Origin: CAADGL01 sp964643885
GTDB taxonomy: Bacteria > Planctomycetota > Phycisphaerae > UBA1845 > Fen-1342
Assembly: GCA_964643885.1 (NCBI GenBank)
Contig: CAZXUI010000007.1
Coordinates: 40,737-104,736 of the forward strand
Reading direction: 5' to 3'
DNA length: 64,000 bases
Part shown: piece by piece, positions 32,951 through 41,061 of the stretch
Layout: each line of letters begins with the position of its first letter
How positions within the stretch are numbered: the stretch's first letter is position 1
Program-made: the position numbers and the translations under genes
Notes under the pieces: generated by a model
Told to the model about the DNA's origin: nothing
Databases searched by the model: none
Seen by the model: the letters and a program-made list of their open reading frames with translations, nothing else

Positions 32951-33244
32951 ATGAGACGAAGGCACCCTCCGAATCATGCGATCCGTTCGTCCGCACGTGG
33001 CCGGCAGTACACGATCCGCGGCGTGTCGTCGGCCGTCGACCGGATGCTCCGTACCCGCGCGCGAAGCGAAGGAAAGAGCCTGAACACGGTCCTGCTCGAG
33101 GCCCTCGAGCGTGAGCTCTCGCTGGCGGCCGACGCGCCCGCTCGGCGCGATTTGAGCGACGTGATCGGCGGCCCGTTCGACCTGGAGGCCTTCGAGATCG
33201 TGCGGGCGGCGCACGAGCAGATTGACGAGAACCTCTGGAAATGA
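32951..33244 (+). CDS. Antitoxin of a VapBC/FitAB-type pair
   Basis: The product has 97 residues. Residues about 29-63 (YTIRGVSSAVDRMLRTRA followed by SLNTVLLEALERE) match the ribbon-helix-helix DNA-binding fold of FitA-type antitoxins. The C-terminal part (SDVIGGPFDLEAFEIVRAAHEQ) would wrap and block the toxin. Antitoxin-toxin complexes usually repress their own promoter. The stop overlaps the toxin start by 4 bp (ATGA). The ATG at 32951 is preferred to an upstream TTG. Confidence 0.82.
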   Translation: MRRRHPPNHAIRSSARGRQYTIRGVSSAVDRMLRTRARSEGKSLNTVLLEALERELSLAADAPARRDLSDVIGGPFDLEAFEIVRAAHEQIDENLWK

Positions 33245-33624
33245 GGCTCGCGATCGACGCCAATCGATACTCTGATCTGGCCCGCGGCGACGCCGCCGCG
33301 GTCCGGATGATCGAGCGAGCCGAGGAAGTCTGCATCCCCTTCGTCGTGCTGGGCGAGCTGAGAGCGGGCTTCGCTCTGGGCGCTCACGCGGCCGAGAACC
33401 ACCGTCGGCTGGCGCGATTCCTCAGCAAACCTGGCGTCTCCGTGCTCTGGGCGGACGAGGGCACGACACACGTCTACGCGGATGTTTTCGCCTCGCTCCG
33501 CCGGGCGGGCCGGCCCATTCCGACAAGCGACCTCTGCATCGCTGCACTTTGCATCCAGCACGGCTTGCCGCTTTACACGCGCGACCGACATTTTGAGTGG
33601 GTGGACCGTCTCGCGCGCATCTGA
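33241..33624 (+). CDS. vapC: VapC-type PIN-domain toxin
   Basis: The product has 127 residues. The PIN-domain acidic set is complete: D6 (AIDANRYSDL), E39 (VVLGELRAGF), D97 (PIPTSDLCIAA) and D115 (LYTRDRHFEWV). Such toxins are Mg-dependent RNases that cut tRNA or rRNA, and the partner antitoxin keeps them inactive. All catalytic residues are present, so the toxin is probably functional. Confidence 0.93.
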   Translation: MRLAIDANRYSDLARGDAAAVRMIERAEEVCIPFVVLGELRAGFALGAHAAENHRRLARFLSKPGVSVLWADEGTTHVYADVFASLRRAGRPIPTSDLCIAALCIQHGLPLYTRDRHFEWVDRLARI

Positions 33625-33763
33625 GCGCACGCCGGGTCTCGACGCCGGCGCCGGCGCGTTCAGCGGCCCCCTCAAGCGCACTGGCCGCCGCGCGAGGCTC
33701 CGCGGTAGACTAACCACCATTCTCTGACGGAATCAGGCAGTCACACTCCCAATGAGGACGCGT

Positions 33764-34222
33764 ATGGAGGACAGGTCGATTCTTCAGCCCGGCCAGGGCG
33801 AGCTACTCAACGTCGTCGGCGACCAGATGCGGATTCTCGTGGATTCCAGCCAGACGCGCGGCCGCGCCCTGATCTTCGAAACCACATCGCAGCCGGGAAA
33901 AGGGCCGCCGCTGCATCGCCACGGCCGCGACGACGAGTATTTCTACATCCTGGAGGGGACGGTCCGGTTCGTCGTCGACGGCGCCGAGACGACGATCTCG
34001 GCCGGAGGCTTTCTCAACGCCCGCCGCGGCACGGTTCACACCTACGTCAACATCGGCCAGGGACCGGCCCGGCTGCTGGTGACGTGCTGCCCGGGCGGGC
34101 TGGAGGACTGCTTCCGCGAGGCGGACCGGCTCGGCCGCGAGGGCAGGGCCACGCCCGAATCGCTGGCCGAGGCGTTTCGCAGGTTCGAGCTCGAGATTCT
34201 CGGCCCGCCGCTTCCGGCGTGA
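33764..34222 (+). CDS. Cupin-domain protein
   Basis: This small single cupin has 152 residues. Motif 1 is PPLHRHGRDDEYFYILEGTVRF, whose two histidines and glutamate bind metal; motif 2 is near ARRGTVHTYVNIG. Its role could be enzymatic or sensory, and the substrate is unknown. I chose the ATG at 33764 because GAGGA lies 6 nt upstream; an in-frame ATG at 33752 has none. It is convergent with the epimerase gene, with 10 bp between stops. Confidence 0.82.
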   Translation: MEDRSILQPGQGELLNVVGDQMRILVDSSQTRGRALIFETTSQPGKGPPLHRHGRDDEYFYILEGTVRFVVDGAETTISAGGFLNARRGTVHTYVNIGQGPARLLVTCCPGGLEDCFREADRLGREGRATPESLAEAFRRFELEILGPPLPA

Positions 34223-34232
34223 GGCCGTTCGG

Positions 34233-35195
34233 CTACGGGCCGCGCTCGATCCCGGCCGCTCGCCGCGCGACCAGCTCGCGGACCGCGTCTTCCCAGTGCG
34301 GAAACTCGAAGCGGAACCCGTCCTCGAGCAGCCGCCCGGGCACGACGCGGCGGCTCTTGAGCACCAGCTCGCTTTCTGTGCCCATGAAGTACGTCGCCAC
34401 CTCAAGCATCCAGCGGGTGGCTGGCAGGCCGATCCGCACCCCCGCCGCCCGGCGCAGAATGCGCATGAACTCCGCATAAGGCAGCGGATTCGGCGAAGCG
34501 AGATTCACCGCCCCCTCCAGGTTCGGCCGGCGGATGAGCCAGTCGACGGCCGCGACGAAATCGTGCTCGTGAATCCACGAGACATACTGCCGGCCGCCGC
34601 CCACCGGCCCGCCCAGCCCGCGGCGCGCCAGCGTATAGAGCACGTCGAAGACACCCCCGCGATCCGGACTCATCATCATCGCCGAGCGCATCAGGACTTT
34701 GCGCGTCCGCGGCGTCTGCGCCCGGGCCAGCTCCGCCTCCCACCTCGTCGCCACGTCGATGCTGAAGCGCCACGTCTCCGGTGCATTCGGCTCCCGGCCG
34801 CCGAGAATGCCGGTCCGCTCGTCGTTGTTCGCGTCATATCGATGGGCGTAGATCGTCGCGGTGCCGGCCTGGAGCCAGACCGGCGGCGGGCGCTGGGCCG
34901 ACGCGATCGCCTGGCCGATGATGCGGGTCGAATCAAGGCGCGACTCGATGATCTCGCGGCGGTTGCGCTCGTGATAGCGGCAGTTGACGCTGCGGCCGGT
35001 GAGGTTGATGACGGCGTCCGCCCCGTCGAGCTCCGCCGCCCAGGGGCCGGCCGTGCGGCCGTCCCAGGTCACGACGCGCCACGGCCGCTGCGGAGCCGAG
35101 CGGCTGAGCACGACGACCTGGTCGCCGCGGGCATGGAACGCCCGCGACAGGACGGTTCCCACCTGACCCGACCCGCCCGGAATGACGATCTTCAT
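34233..35195 (-). CDS. TIGR01777-type NAD-dependent epimerase
   Basis: The product has 320 residues in the extended SDR fold. The nucleotide-binding motif is VIPGGSGQVGTVLSRAF at the N-terminus. Family segments include NLTGRSVNCRYHERNRREI, DVATRWEAELA and YVSWIHEHDFV, followed by the C-terminal DUF1731-like part (NLASPNPLPYAEFMRILRR). The physiological reaction of TIGR01777 proteins is unknown. The ATG at 35195 has AGGA upstream; a start 15 bases earlier is less supported. A DUF4166 gene lies upstream on the same strand; the two are often linked. Confidence 0.88.
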   Translation of the reverse strand: MKIVIPGGSGQVGTVLSRAFHARGDQVVVLSRSAPQRPWRVVTWDGRTAGPWAAELDGADAVINLTGRSVNCRYHERNRREIIESRLDSTRIIGQAIASAQRPPPVWLQAGTATIYAHRYDANNDERTGILGGREPNAPETWRFSIDVATRWEAELARAQTPRTRKVLMRSAMMMSPDRGGVFDVLYTLARRGLGGPVGGGRQYVSWIHEHDFVAAVDWLIRRPNLEGAVNLASPNPLPYAEFMRILRRAAGVRIGLPATRWMLEVATYFMGTESELVLKSRRVVPGRLLEDGFRFEFPHWEDAVRELVARRAAGIERGP

Positions 35196-35469
35196 CGGCC
35201 AATCCTGCATTGCACTGGCCCGGCCCGCGCGGCGCTGGGCATCGCCGAAGCGTCGCGTTCACACCGGCCGAGCGGCCCGAAGCTCTTGCCTGCGAAGGAT
35301 CGTATGGAGCGGGCCGATGGAGTGACAATCTGCGCAGTTGTTTTGAAAATGTTGTGAATTCGACCTCGCGAAGCTCGCAGCCGAAGCAGACGTCTCGATC
35401 GGTCTACGCGCGCAAGTCCGTCGCACGTTGCGGCGCGGCCGCGACTCCAGTGCCACCGCTCGCCCGCGC

Positions 35470-36171
35470 CTACTCGACTCGCTGCTCACGAAGTGGCCGC
35501 GCGTGCGGCGGCAGCCGATCCGGCGAACACTCCGTCCACTCGAGCTGAAACCAGCCGCGGTATCCGAAGATTGGCCCCAAAACCGAATTGGCGATGTGGA
35601 CATCGATCTCAAAATACCCCGCCCGCCGGTTGTACGACTCGCGAATCTCAGCCGTGCCCGAGAACCAGCGCGGAAACCGCACACGCAGCAGCGGCAGATA
35701 CACCCGTTGAGCACGGGTCCGCAGGAAGAGCGCCCCATCCGCTTCGACCGCCGCGTCCAGCTCCACAGCCAGGTGCTGATGCGTTCCCGCCAGAACGATC
35801 AACCGCCGGCAGCGTTCGCTGTAGATCAACCATTCGTCGAATCGCTCAGACCGCGGAAGTTCGAATCTCCGAATCAATGCGAACGTCTCACGTCCGTGTC
35901 CGTCGATGTACGCATAATTCTCGATGGTGAACGCAATATCGCGGCCAGACGCCAGGAACATGATCCGCCGCAGCGAACCGATATACAGAAAAGGCCACGT
36001 ATAGAACGGGCCGTGCCAGATCCGCTCCATTACTCCGTGCCCCACGCACGCCAGGCCGCTGCCGCTGTGAATCGAATACTGCTTCGCAAGGAGCGGATGA
36101 AGCCGTCCGAAGTCGGGACCCAGGGCTCGCTGAAGGACGGACCGGCCGGAATCTGCACTCGCTGGCGTCAC
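35470..36171 (-). CDS. DUF4166-like protein
   Basis: The product has 233 residues. The opening LQRALGPDFGRLHPLLAKQY and the closing FGYRGWFQLEW are typical of DUF4166, a domain often encoded beside or fused to TIGR01777 epimerases. It is rich in beta-strand and aromatic residues, with no catalytic motif I can name. Base composition and codon use are visibly less GC-biased than the neighbours (for example AAATAC and GAATTG codons), which may indicate more recent acquisition. The 274 bp between it and the epimerase hold no gene. Confidence 0.7.
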   Translation of the reverse strand: MTPASADSGRSVLQRALGPDFGRLHPLLAKQYSIHSGSGLACVGHGVMERIWHGPFYTWPFLYIGSLRRIMFLASGRDIAFTIENYAYIDGHGRETFALIRRFELPRSERFDEWLIYSERCRRLIVLAGTHQHLAVELDAAVEADGALFLRTRAQRVYLPLLRVRFPRWFSGTAEIRESYNRRAGYFEIDVHIANSVLGPIFGYRGWFQLEWTECSPDRLPPHARPLREQRVE

Positions 36172-36275
36172 GCGTCCATCCTACCCTGGTGGTTGGGACC
36201 GGCGCAGCGAGCCGATCCCGGTGCGCACAGAATCGCGGCGGCTCGGCACCCGAGGCAAACCAGCATCCCTGGAGG

Positions 36276-37055
36276 TCAATTGCTCGCGGTCCGCTCGAGC
36301 TCCACCGCCGGCAGCGGCGCCGCCCGGTCCGGCGCCTCGGGCACGTAGATCATCCGCACCCGCACCGGCTCGATCTCGACCACCGTGTGGCTCACCGTCC
36401 GCGCCTCGGCCCGCTCCATGCAGACGCTCAGCTCACGCCGCTCCGGCCAGGCGTGGCGGTGGTATGCATCCTGACTCGCCGCCCAGTCCGCACCCGCCGC
36501 GAACATTTCCTCGAATAGCGCCCGCCGCGGCCGCTCGACTACCGCGTCGCCCAGCCCGGACGAGGTGAACAGATGCGGCTCGTCATCGAGCCGCTCGCGC
36601 TCCTCGCCCAGTGTCCGCCCGTCGCACATGAATTGTGCGATCTGGCGCTCGTCGACGATCACGAGCCGGAAGGGCGGGTAGCGCTGCGGGTCGATCTGAC
36701 CCGCGGCCAGCACCGCGTCGTCGAAGTTCGCACAGGCCATCAGCCGCGGGATGATCCCCCCGCGGCTCAACAGCGTCGAATCGGCCGGCACGCCCCGCGC
36801 CGGCCGCTCGTAGACATTCAGCAGCGTTGCCGCCAGGCCGGCGTCATTGACCGACACCCACGTTCCGTCCGAAACCGGGTCCAGCGGCATGATGGCCCGC
36901 CGCGGCCCGCACACCCGCACCACCGGCGGCAGCGCCACCGGCCGGCGGCGCGACTCGTCCCGGTTGCACGCCATCCGCACGAGCCCGCCCGAGCCCGCCG
37001 CGCGGCCGTCGGCCGCCGGATACCGGTTCAGCGGAATGATCGTAACCGTGCACAT
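36276..37055 (-). CDS. NRDE-family (TANGO2-like) protein
   Basis: The product has 259 residues. The start MCTVTIIPLN puts a cysteine at position 2, as in the Ntn-hydrolase-like NRDE family. The family-naming motif is present in RMACNRDESRRRP near residue 30, followed by DGTWVSVNDAGLAATLLN. TANGO2-like proteins are implicated in heme or lipid trafficking in eukaryotes; bacterial roles are poorly known. I chose the ATG at 37055 over 37061 because GGAAAG is well spaced only for the former and Cys2 is conserved. Confidence 0.85.
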   Translation of the reverse strand: MCTVTIIPLNRYPAADGRAAGSGGLVRMACNRDESRRRPVALPPVVRVCGPRRAIMPLDPVSDGTWVSVNDAGLAATLLNVYERPARGVPADSTLLSRGGIIPRLMACANFDDAVLAAGQIDPQRYPPFRLVIVDERQIAQFMCDGRTLGEERERLDDEPHLFTSSGLGDAVVERPRRALFEEMFAAGADWAASQDAYHRHAWPERRELSVCMERAEARTVSHTVVEIEPVRVRMIYVPEAPDRAAPLPAVELERTASN

Positions 37056-37343
37056 GCTCATCTTTCCGCGCGCGGAGCGGTTTCGGGCTTCTGCTCCGGC
37101 CGCCCTCGCAGCATCCCGGCCAGGACGCCCGCGCTCAGAGAATGGATTCCGGCGGCCCGCTGCCGGGGGAATTATATCGCTGCGCGCCGCGGGTCCCGCG
37201 TCGCGGCCGAGCGAGGGCGGCGCTGAATCGGCCGCGGCGGTTGCCAAATCCCGGCTCGCGGCGTGAGAATACCTCCCGGGCCTGGGGGCATCGTCCGCTT
37301 GGAGCAGTCGCGTGCCTGCCCCCTTTATTCGATGGAGCTATAC

Positions 37344-38531
37344 ATGAGCGGTGTTCGAGTTCTGGTCGGCACGAAGAAGGGCGGCTTTATCCTCACCTCT
37401 GACGGCAAGCGGCAGAAATGGAGCGTTTCCGGCCCGCACTTCGCCGGTTGGGAGATCTATCACATGAAAGGCTCGCCGGCTGACCCGAACCGCATCTACG
37501 CCTCGCAGACCAGCGGCTGGTTCGGGCAGATCATTCAGCGCTCCGACGACGGCGGCAAGAGCTGGACGCTGCCGGGGACGCCGTCGGGCGAGCTGCCCAA
37601 GTCGCCCGAGGGATTGCCGATGGGCGAGAGCAACAAGTTCGTCTACGACACGTCGCCCGAGACGGGCAAGCCGCTGACCACGCACCAGCATTTCGACGGC
37701 ACGCAGCGTCCGTGGGAGTTCAAGCGCGTCTGGCACCTCGAGCCGTCGCTGACCGAACCCGAGCTGGTCTACGCCGGCGTGGAGGACGCGGCGATCTTCC
37801 GCAGCACGGACGGCGGGAAGAACTGGCACGAGCTGGCCGGCCTGCGCGGCCACGGCACCGGCCCGAACTGGCAGCCGGGCGCCGGCGGCATGGGACTGCA
37901 CACGATCGTGCAGGACGCGAGCGACCCGAAGCGGATGTATGTCGCGATCTCGGCGGCCGGCGTGTTTCGCACGGACGACGGCGGCAAGACCTGGGCGCCC
38001 AAGAATCGGGGCCTGACGTCGCAGTACCTGCCCGATCCGAACGTCGAGGTCGGCTTCTGCGTGCACCGTATCGCGATGCACCCGGCCCGGCCGAAGACGC
38101 TCTTCATGCAGCTTCACTGGAACGTCTGCCGCAGCGACGACGCGGGCGACACGTGGCGCAAGGTGAGCGGGAACCTGCCCAGCGATTTCGGCTTTCCGAT
38201 CGTCGTGCACGCCCACGAGCCGGAGACGGTCTACGTCGTGCCGATCCTGAGCGATTCGCTGCATTACCCGCCGGAGGGCAAGCTGCGGGTCTATCGCAGC
38301 AAGGTGGGCGGGAACGAGTGGGAGCCGCTGACGCGTGGCCTGCCGCAGGAGAACTGCTTCGTGAACGTCCTCCGCGGCGCGATGAGTACGGACACGCTGG
38401 AGCCCTGCGGCCTGTACTTCGGCACGACCGGCGGGCAGGTGTATGCCTCGGCCGACGGTGGCGATAGCTGGCAGCCGATCGTGCGCGACCTGCCGGCGGT
38501 GCTGAGCGTAGAGGCGCAAGTGCTGCCGTAG
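37344..38531 (+). CDS. BNR/sortilin-like beta-propeller protein
   Basis: The product has 395 residues with no signal peptide at the chosen start. Asp-box (BNR) repeats occur five times: RSDDGGKSW, RSTDGGKNW, RTDDGGKTW, RSDDAGDTW and ASADGGDSW. This is the pattern of sialidase/Vps10-like propellers, but catalytic sialidase residues are not evident. The ATG at 37344 has GGAG seven bases upstream (ATGGAGCTATACATG). It lies alone, with modular repeats and the assembly gap downstream. Confidence 0.85.
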   Translation: MSGVRVLVGTKKGGFILTSDGKRQKWSVSGPHFAGWEIYHMKGSPADPNRIYASQTSGWFGQIIQRSDDGGKSWTLPGTPSGELPKSPEGLPMGESNKFVYDTSPETGKPLTTHQHFDGTQRPWEFKRVWHLEPSLTEPELVYAGVEDAAIFRSTDGGKNWHELAGLRGHGTGPNWQPGAGGMGLHTIVQDASDPKRMYVAISAAGVFRTDDGGKTWAPKNRGLTSQYLPDPNVEVGFCVHRIAMHPARPKTLFMQLHWNVCRSDDAGDTWRKVSGNLPSDFGFPIVVHAHEPETVYVVPILSDSLHYPPEGKLRVYRSKVGGNEWEPLTRGLPQENCFVNVLRGAMSTDTLEPCGLYFGTTGGQVYASADGGDSWQPIVRDLPAVLSVEAQVLP

Positions 38532-38583
38532 TCTGGCACGCACGCCGCGCGGGAGGCTGGCCGGCCAACAGAACCCGCCGCAT

Positions 38584-38667
38584 GTGGGTGGTACGGGCGT
38601 CTCGCCCGTCTGATGTGGGTGGTACGGGCGTCTCGCCCGTCTGATGTGGGTGGTACGGGCGTCTCGC
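38584..38667. repeat. 31-bp tandem repeat running into the assembly gap
   Basis: GTGGGTGGTACGGGCGTCTC followed by GCCCGTCTGAT repeats with 31-bp period at 38584 and 38615, and a third copy starts at 38646. The third is interrupted by N at 38668. The core is the same as the single copy at 9777-9800. The true copy number is unknown. There are no spacers, so it is not CRISPR. Confidence 0.9.
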
Positions 38668-38767
38668 NNNNNNNNNNNNNNNNNNNNNNNNNNNNNNNNN
38701 NNNNNNNNNNNNNNNNNNNNNNNNNNNNNNNNNNNNNNNNNNNNNNNNNNNNNNNNNNNNNNNNNNN
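38668..38767. other. Assembly gap of 100 N
   Basis: Exactly 100 ambiguous bases, a conventional scaffold-gap length, placed inside a tandem repeat. Its real length is unknown and genes may be missing. The four bases after the gap (CCGT) could be the end of another repeat copy. Confidence 0.99.
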
Positions 38768-38774
38768 CCGTAAT

Positions 38775-38845
38775 CAGAACCCGCCGCGCCAAGCGGCGGG
38801 CCTCTTGGCCGCCAACAGACCCGGTGCTCGGCACACAGGGTTCTG
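38775..38845. repeat. 70-bp intergenic element CAGAACCC...GGGTTCTG
   Basis: CAGAACCC (38775-38782) and its reverse complement GGGTTCTG (38838-38845) bound 71 bp containing the hairpin CCCGCCGC-GCCAA-GCGGCGGG. The 70-bp segment 57882-57951 has the same ends and design. A GAGCCGCGACC module follows at 38850 here and near 57985 there. Confidence 0.75.
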
Positions 38846-38849
38846 ATCC

Positions 38850-38875
38850 GAGCCGCGACCGTCAGGGAGCGGGCC
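38850..38875. repeat. GAGCCGCGACC repeat module
   Basis: The 26 bases GAGCCGCGACCGTCAGGGAG plus CGGGCC differ at one position from 31791-31816, the end of the MITE-like element. The roughly 190 bp after it, up to the AAA_14 start, contain no gene I can support. Confidence 0.8.
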
Positions 38876-39069
38876 GGGGGGTGGCGCGCCGCCTGCGCAG
38901 CGCCGGACGACATCCACCTATCTCAGGCACCGACCCGTTGATTTCAGGTGTGTGCGTCTCGGCGCGCGCACCACCCGCCGGACGAGCGGAATTGCGAAGA
39001 TCTCCACCGGCCCCGCAACATGAAATTCTAAAGTTGACAGTTCGATTTTCATGGTTCACGATCGGCCCG

Positions 39070-40278
39070 ATGATCGACCGCAAACTCGACCTCTAGCGGG
39101 TCCGCAGCGCCTTGCGGCGCGGCCGCATCGTCGCCTTGCTCGGTCCGCGGCAATGCGGCAAGACGACGCTTGCGCGACAGCTCGTCCCCGCCAGTTCCCT
39201 GAATTACTTCGACCTCGAAGACCCGCTCAGCCTCGGCCGACTGACCCAGCCGATCCTCGCCCTGCGCCCGCTGAAAGGGCTCGTCGTCATCGACGAAATT
39301 CAGCGGCGGCCGCACCTTTTCCCCGTCCTGCGCACGCTGGCCGACCGCCGGCCCCCTCCCGCCCGATTCCTGATCCTCGGCAGCGCTTCCCCTGCTCTGC
39401 TGCGCCAATCGTCGGAGACGCTGGCCGGACGTATCGAGACAGTGCACCTCGAAGGTTTCAGGCTCGCCGACGTCGGCACGGACGCGTTGGACCGCCTTTG
39501 GCTCCGCGGCGGGTTCCCACTGGCTTATACGGCCCGAAGCGCAGCCGATTCGCTCGCCTGGCGTCGCCAGTTCCTTCAGACATTTCTCGAGCGCGACATT
39601 CCGCAGCTCGGTGTCCAGATTCCCTCCGCCGCGCTGCGGCGATTCTGGAACATGCTCGCGCACTACCACGCCCAGACGTGGAACGCCGTGGAACTGGCCC
39701 GGGCCATGGCCGTCACGGAGCCCACAGTTCGCCGCTACCTCGATCTTCTGACCGACGTCTTCCTGGTTCGCCAGCTCCCCCCATGGTTCGAGAATCTCGC
39801 GAAGCGTCAGGTAAAGTCGCCCAAGGTTTATGTCCGGGACAGCGGTTTGCTCCATGCGCTGCTGGGGATCAGCAGCCGACGGGAGCTGGAGTTGCACCCG
39901 AAGGTCGGCGCGTCATGGGAAGGCCTGGCCATCGAGGAAGTACTCAAAGCGCTGGCGCCCGATCAGGCGTACTTCTGGGCCACGCACCAGGGTGCGGAGC
40001 TGGACCTGCTGCTGCTCAAGGGCGGTCGCCGCATCGGCCTGGAGTGCAAGCGGATGGATGCTCCGACACTCACGCCCTCAATGCGAATCGCGCTCGAGGA
40101 CCTGAAGTTGGAGCGACTGATCGTCGCATATCCCGGTTCGGCCCGCTACCGACTCGCTCAGGACGTGGAGGTCGTTCCACTCGTGGATCTCGTGGGTGCC
40201 GCTCCGATACCACCGCCGCCGGCGGCCGTAGCGGCGGAGCGGCCACGCACAAGCAAACGCAGACACCGACCAACGTGA
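39070..40278 (+). pseudogene. AAA_14/DUF4143 ATPase with in-frame stop at codon 9
   Basis: The natural start ATG at 39070 gives MIDRKLDL, then TAG at 39094-39096, and the same frame continues RVRSALRRGRIVALLGPRQCGKTT. A TTG at 39112 after the stop could give a 388-residue protein. Walker A is GPRQCGKTT, Walker B is GLVVIDEIQ, and the C-terminal DUF4143 part contains KVYVRDSGLLHALLG and GAELDLLLL. These archaeal-type ATPases are widespread and poorly understood, and often associated with mobile regions. A TTGACA at 39034-39039 may be a -35 box. The body looks intact, so inactivation is recent, or the TTG is used. Confidence 0.7.
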
Positions 40279-40554
40279 AGCCAGCGAAGCGAGCATTCAA
40301 TCTCGGCGACCGCCGCCCGGCCGCGAATCACCTGTCACCCGGAGGACACACGAGTGCCCACTCTCCTGCTGGCCACGCAGATTCCCGACCGGCCGGACGA
40401 CGACTGACTCGCCGCTCCGCAGCCGGTTCACGCCCGATAACGACCATCGCCGCGCAAACTCATGCCCGCGCTTACGCACCTGTAGACATCCTAGCAACCA
40501 GCGCCTATGCATCCTTGACAACGCCACCTGCCCCAGCCCGGGCGTTCGATCCCC

Positions 40555-40583
40555 CTGACAGCTCGCAGGTCGCCCGCTATGCT
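40555..40583 (+). promoter_or_regulatory. Probable sigma-70 promoter of the MoaD-like gene
   Basis: CTGACA at 40555-40560 and TATGCT at 40578-40583 are 17 nt apart, with the ATG 22 nt beyond the -10 box and GAGGAG in between. The rest of the 326-bp interval after the AAA_14 gene shows no gene. Confidence 0.55.
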
Positions 40584-40604
40584 CCCGTGCCAGCGAGGAG
40601 AGCC

Positions 40605-40901
40605 ATGGTTCGCGTTCAGCTTCCGTTCCACCTGCGCACGCTCGCCCGCGTGGAGGGCGATGTCTTGCTCGACGTGCCCGCGCCCGTGACGCAGCGGGCC
40701 ATCCTCGACGCCCTAGAGGACCGCTACCCCACCCTCCGCGGCACCATCCGCGATCACGCGACTCAGCTTCGCCGCCCGCTGCTGCGGTTCTTCGCCGCCG
40801 GCCGGGATCTCTCGCACGACTCGCCGGATGAGCCGCTGCCGGACGACGTCGCCGCCGGCCGCGAGCCGTTTCTGGTCATCGGCGCGATCGCCGGCGGCTG
40901 A
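40605..40901 (+). CDS. MoaD/ThiS-like ubiquitin-fold sulfur carrier
   Basis: The product has 98 residues. The beta-grasp pattern fits MoaD/ThiS proteins (VRVQLPFHLRTLARVEGD, then ILDALEDRYPTLRG). It ends in Gly-Gly, as required for C-terminal thiocarboxylation. Such carriers donate sulfur in molybdopterin, thiamine, cysteine or tungstopterin pathways. No MoeB/ThiF activating enzyme or MoaE is nearby, so its pathway is unknown. GAGGAG precedes the ATG. Confidence 0.82.
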   Translation: MVRVQLPFHLRTLARVEGDVLLDVPAPVTQRAILDALEDRYPTLRGTIRDHATQLRRPLLRFFAAGRDLSHDSPDEPLPDDVAAGREPFLVIGAIAGG

Positions 40902-40996
40902 GGCGGCGGCCGCCAGGCGAAGCTCGCCGCAGCGCGACGGTGTAATCAGGCCCAGCCCTGCGGCAGATCGCTCCGGCCGCATCACGAGCCAGACGA

Positions 40997-41029
40997 ACGG
41001 GGCCGCAGCCCGTTCGGCCACGGCCCCGT
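40997..41029 (-). terminator. Hairpin downstream of the DUF11/EF-hand gene
   Basis: A perfect 9-bp stem ACGGGGCCG/CGGCCCCGT (40997-41005 with 41021-41029) lies 33 bp beyond the stop of the leftward gene. On the minus strand only TTCGT follows, so the T tract is poor. Confidence 0.4.
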
Positions 41030-41061
41030 GCGCGTCACATCCGTTCGAATCAGCAGCGGCT

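Noticed and set aside
39051..40604. Long frame upstream of the MoaD-like gene
   Set aside because: It overlaps the AAA_14 gene in another frame and has no coding character; the ATG at 40605 with GAGGAG fits MoaD length.
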